In this document: positions 8,142-10,046 of the stretch, in pieces | How the letters are laid out: each line of letters starts with the position of its first letter | Numbering within the stretch: position 1 is the first letter of the stretch | Origin: Gammaproteobacteria bacterium | Lineage (GTDB): Bacteria; Pseudomonadota; Gammaproteobacteria; Tenderiales; Tenderiaceae | Direction: 5' to 3' | NCBI GenBank assembly: GCA_027001525.1 | Contig: JALTMR010000500.1 | Span: 1-10,046 of the forward strand | Length of the DNA: 10,046 bases | The notes under the pieces: generated by a model | What the model saw: only the letters and a program-made list of their open reading frames with translations | The model's database searches: none | Told to the model about the DNA's origin: nothing | Translations under genes and position numbers: made by a program

Positions 8142-8146
8142 TGCCA

Positions 8147-8177
8147 ATATGTGGTGCTCATCAACATCACCACGTAT
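8147..8177 (+). terminator. Stem-loop after the roadblock gene (possible attenuator or processing site)
   Basis: ATATGTGGTG (8147-8156) and CACCACGTAT (8168-8177) form a 10-bp stem with one G-U pair and an 11-nt loop, beginning 5 nt after the stop codon. The following 20 nt are A-rich, not T-rich, so this is not a classic intrinsic terminator. It could protect the upstream mRNA 3' end or partly attenuate transcription. Confidence 0.4.
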
Positions 8178-8206
8178 ACAAAACAATAAAATAATAGACT
8201 GTGCAA

Positions 8207-8221
8207 GGCTTTTGGAAAGCC
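8207..8221 (+). promoter_or_regulatory. Hairpin just before the PAS gene ribosome-binding site
   Basis: GGCTTT-tgg-AAAGCC is a perfect 6-bp stem with a 3-nt loop. It ends 10 nt before the AGGA (8232-8235) that serves the start at 8244. It could affect translation or act as an operator. A TAAAAT at 8187-8192 resembles a -10 box, but no convincing -35 box precedes it. Confidence 0.3.
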
Positions 8222-8243
8222 AACTGAGGGTAGGAATCAGCGT

Positions 8244-8720
8244 ATGGTGGTGGATATGAGTCCCGATGATCTCATCGGAGAGCATAGAGAGGTGTTGTTA
8301 AAGTACCATGATGGCACGGTGCGCCAGGTACTTGTCACCGACGTGGAGACACCGATGCCCGACGGGCGACTGATTGTTTCACGCACTGACCCGCAAGGGC
8401 TGATCACGCACGTTAATCAGTCTTTTATCGAGATGGCCGGGTATCCGGAAGAAGAGTTGATTGGCGCTCCGCACTACATTTTACGCCATCCAGATATGCC
8501 TGCTGCTGCTTTCAAAATGCTATGGGATACTTTGAAAGAGAATAAGAAGTGGCATGGTTATGTAAAAAACCTGAGAAAAGACGGCGGTTACTACTGGGTT
8601 TACGCCACAGTGATTCCAAATATTCGCGGTGGGCAGCTTATGGGGTATACCTCGGTACGGCGTAAACCCTCACGAACAAAGGTCAGGGAAGCTGAGGAAT
8701 TGTATAGGACGTTGAGCTGA
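8244..8720 (+). CDS. Stand-alone Aer-type PAS protein, predicted FAD redox sensor
   Basis: This is a 158-residue soluble protein. Residues about 42-150 closely follow the FAD-binding PAS domain of the E. coli aerotaxis receptor Aer: NQSFIEMAGYPEEELIGAPH, then RHPDMPAAAFKMLWDTLK, then W-x-G-x-VKN-x-RKDGGYYWV, with a GYTSVRRKP end. The Aer residues needed for FAD binding and signalling are kept with a constant offset of 24: R57, H58, D60 and W79 become R81, H82, D84 and W103. Aer then has an F1 linker, membrane segments, HAMP and a chemoreceptor domain; none is present here and the protein stops soon after the PAS domain. The first 40 residues are an extra, acidic extension. AGGA lies 8 nt before the chosen ATG; a second ATG at 8256 is possible. 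It probably reports flavin redox state or electron-transport status to another cluster protein (inference). Confidence 0.92.
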   Translation: MVVDMSPDDLIGEHREVLLKYHDGTVRQVLVTDVETPMPDGRLIVSRTDPQGLITHVNQSFIEMAGYPEEELIGAPHYILRHPDMPAAAFKMLWDTLKENKKWHGYVKNLRKDGGYYWVYATVIPNIRGGQLMGYTSVRRKPSRTKVREAEELYRTLS

Positions 8721-8774
8721 AGTTGGTGGTCGGATTCTCGATTGCAGGTGCTTTAACGTGTTGGAGTGTGCGTG

Positions 8775-9521
8775 ATGACATACAATTTTACCGTTAGTCC
8801 CGATTTTAATCCTAACCACCTTTCCGGTTGGTTTATTTTCAATACCTGGCTGCAAAAGGCGATTGGTGAAGGTATTCACCTGGAGCTGTTTGATGACTTT
8901 GACAGCCAGCGTCGAGCGATCGCCGACAACCAGTTTGATCTGATCTACGCTAATCCCTACGACGCCAGTTTGCTGGTACGTGAGAAGGGCTTTTTGCCGT
9001 TGGTCAGTCCACAAAACAAATCGGATGAGGCAATTATTGCCGTGCGTGCTGATTGTCCCGCTCACGTTGTGGAGGATTTGAAGCCCGGCCTGCGTATTTC
9101 CTCAACGGATGATCCCGATGTCAATATGATGTGCATGATCATGCTGGAGCCCTGTGATTTGAGTGCAGAAAACACAGTGCTTCATCGCAGTGATACCTAT
9201 GTCATCGTGGCCAAAAACCTGATTCAGGGGGATGCTGACGTCGGCTTCTTTCTCGAGGAGACGTACAGCGAACTCTCCAATATGATCCGTTCTCAGTTGC
9301 GCCCATTGGTGCAGAGCCAGATTCAGGTGATTAATCATGTGCTTTTGGTGGGGCCCCGTCTGATCCACATGCGTGAAACGATGGGGAATGCCTTGATGAC
9401 CATGACGCAGGAAGAGAAGGGGCAGGGCGTGTTGGAGAGCCTGGGGTTTTCCGGTTGGGAAACGGTTAGCGAGGAAGATACCGAGTTCATGATTGATCTG
9501 ATGGATACGCTGGAAGACTGA
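8775..9521 (+). CDS. PhnD/SsuA-like substrate-binding fold without signal peptide
   Basis: This 248-residue protein has the fold pattern of periplasmic phosphonate/taurine-type binding proteins (PhnD-like). A first strand (FTVSPDFNP) and the helix (GWFIFNTWLQKAIG) begin the lobe. ELFDDFDSQRRAIADNQFDLIYANPYDASLLVREKGF matches the family's 'F.IAYvGP..y' region, with the hinge strands following (AIIAVRADCP, LRISSTDD). Family members are exported and carry a signal peptide; here the first core strand begins at residue 3, so the protein should stay in the cytoplasm. The C-terminal 70 residues (about 178-248) are helical and acidic. The ATG at 8775 is preferred because GGAG (8763-8766) sits 8 nt upstream; GTG codons at 8766 and 8772 are less likely starts. 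No transporter genes are adjacent, so it is more likely a small-molecule sensor module than a transport component (inference). Confidence 0.8.
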   Translation: MTYNFTVSPDFNPNHLSGWFIFNTWLQKAIGEGIHLELFDDFDSQRRAIADNQFDLIYANPYDASLLVREKGFLPLVSPQNKSDEAIIAVRADCPAHVVEDLKPGLRISSTDDPDVNMMCMIMLEPCDLSAENTVLHRSDTYVIVAKNLIQGDADVGFFLEETYSELSNMIRSQLRPLVQSQIQVINHVLLVGPRLIHMRETMGNALMTMTQEEKGQGVLESLGFSGWETVSEEDTEFMIDLMDTLED

Positions 9522-9534
9522 CGCTCCCAGCGTA
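9506..9534. terminator. 8-bp inverted repeat at convergent gene ends
   Basis: TACGCTGG (9506-9513) and CCAGCGTA (9527-9534) are a perfect inverted repeat around the stop codon, with a 13-nt loop. It occupies the 3' end of the PhnD-like gene and most of the gap before the convergent dehydrogenase. No T-run follows on either strand, so termination would have to be factor-dependent or the stem may only protect mRNA ends. Confidence 0.35.
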
Positions 9535-9549
9535 CCTCTCCCCGAGCAG

Positions 9550-10046
9550 TTAAATTACCCGTTCATTCCCTCCGTCCATGGGAATCTGTGCTGCGGTTGT
9601 TTTCGCAAAGCGTGGCCCACATAACTCGGCAGTGAGTTCCGCCACGTCCTGACTGGTAATCTCAGTTTTCAGCACATTTTTTGTCTTGTATTGCTCGACG
9701 CTCAGGCCGTAATGCCTGGCGCGGGCCTGTAGTACTTCTTCTGTCCAAATGCCCGTGTCGAACACCGCATCCGGGTGGAGTTCATTCAGGCGAATGCCAT
9801 CTTGCCCCCATTCCAGTGCAGCGACTCGCATGAGTTGGGTGAGCGCAGCTTTGGAAGCCGAGTAGGCAGCCGCCCCAGGGCCCGGTGCCGGGACGTTCTT
9901 TGAGCCCATCACCACTACACGACCACCCTTGGGTGCCAGTTTCAGCAGAGGGTGTGCCTCGCGCATTAACACCAGATTGGCTTCCAGGTTTACGCTCATG
10001 ACGTTGCGCCAAGTGTTGGTGTCGAGGGCGTCAATACGGCATCCGC
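9550..10046 (-). CDS. Short-chain dehydrogenase, probably C-terminal half of a bifunctional aldolase/SDR (5' end outside window)
   Basis: The last 165 residues of an NAD(P)-dependent SDR oxidoreductase are visible, and the frame stays open to the right edge, so the start lies outside. The catalytic motif YSASK is present in AAYSASKAALTQLMRVAALEW. The preceding strand RVVVMGSKN supplies a likely catalytic Ser, and the chain ends in the usual PMDGG motif followed by NERVI. The segment LHPDAVFDTGIWTEEVLQAR with a later YKTKNVLKTEITSQDVAEL is characteristic of the SDR part of fused class II aldolase/dehydrogenase proteins of the RhaEW/YuxG kind, which act on rhamnulose- or other deoxysugar-phosphate products. 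The aldolase half would be upstream, beyond the window. It is convergent with the sensory cluster and probably unrelated to it. SDR is near certain; the fusion is inferred. Confidence 0.85.
   Translation of the reverse strand, partial: GCRIDALDTNTWRNVMSVNLEANLVLMREAHPLLKLAPKGGRVVVMGSKNVPAPGPGAAAYSASKAALTQLMRVAALEWGQDGIRLNELHPDAVFDTGIWTEEVLQARARHYGLSVEQYKTKNVLKTEITSQDVAELTAELCGPRFAKTTAAQIPMDGGNERVI

Noticed and set aside
8244..8720. Broken (frameshifted) aer gene
   Set aside because: The sequence after the stop shows no HAMP or methyl-accepting coding remnants and is followed after 54 bp by an intact unrelated gene, so this is a genuine short protein.
8766..8768. GTG start for the PhnD-like gene
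   Set aside because: The GGAG ribosome-binding site overlaps this codon; the ATG at 8775 has ideal spacing.

Overview
The window (about 10 kb) looks like the chromosome of a free-living gammaproteobacterium. EttA is a canonical 555-residue ABC-F protein with the same key residue numbering as E. coli EttA. The other genes (c-di-GMP enzyme, Aer-type PAS, FimV-like TPR protein) are typical of motile, possibly aquatic, gammaproteobacteria. The genus cannot be set from the sequence. No rRNA, tRNA, insertion sequence, CRISPR array or phage gene was seen.

Layout. (1) 1-1778, + strand: the 3' part of a PAS-PAS-GGDEF-EAL protein, cut by the left edge. (2) 1795-3462, - strand: ettA, tail-to-tail with the first gene. 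(3) 3463-3788: a 326-bp divergent intergenic region with back-to-back candidate promoters and a leader of about 190 nt that contains a GC-rich hairpin. (4) 3789-9521, + strand: eight co-oriented genes, all predicted soluble and cytoplasmic. (5) 9550-10046, - strand: the 3' end of a short-chain dehydrogenase, probably the C-terminal half of a fused sugar-phosphate aldolase/dehydrogenase, cut by the right edge.

The point of interest is block 4. In order it encodes: a FimV-C-terminal-like TPR protein; a degenerate-receiver protein with an Ala-rich linker and a probable C-terminal winged helix; a small Ras-like GTPase of the COG2229/CvnD kind (distantly MglA-like); a winged-helix plus roadblock protein; a stand-alone protoglobin that keeps the proximal heme histidine; a stand-alone MglB/CvnB-like roadblock protein; a stand-alone Aer-type FAD-binding PAS protein; and a PhnD-like substrate-binding fold that lacks a signal peptide. 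GTPase plus roadblock plus winged helix recalls the actinobacterial 'conservons' and the Myxococcus MglA/MglB polarity switch. Here the histidine kinase is replaced by separate one-domain sensors for heme ligand or O2, flavin redox state and perhaps a small anion.

My working hypothesis is a cytoplasmic, oxygen/redox-responsive GTPase switch built from single-domain parts, perhaps acting on cell polarity, type IV pili or motility. The domain calls rest on motifs visible in the translations. The system-level function is inference.
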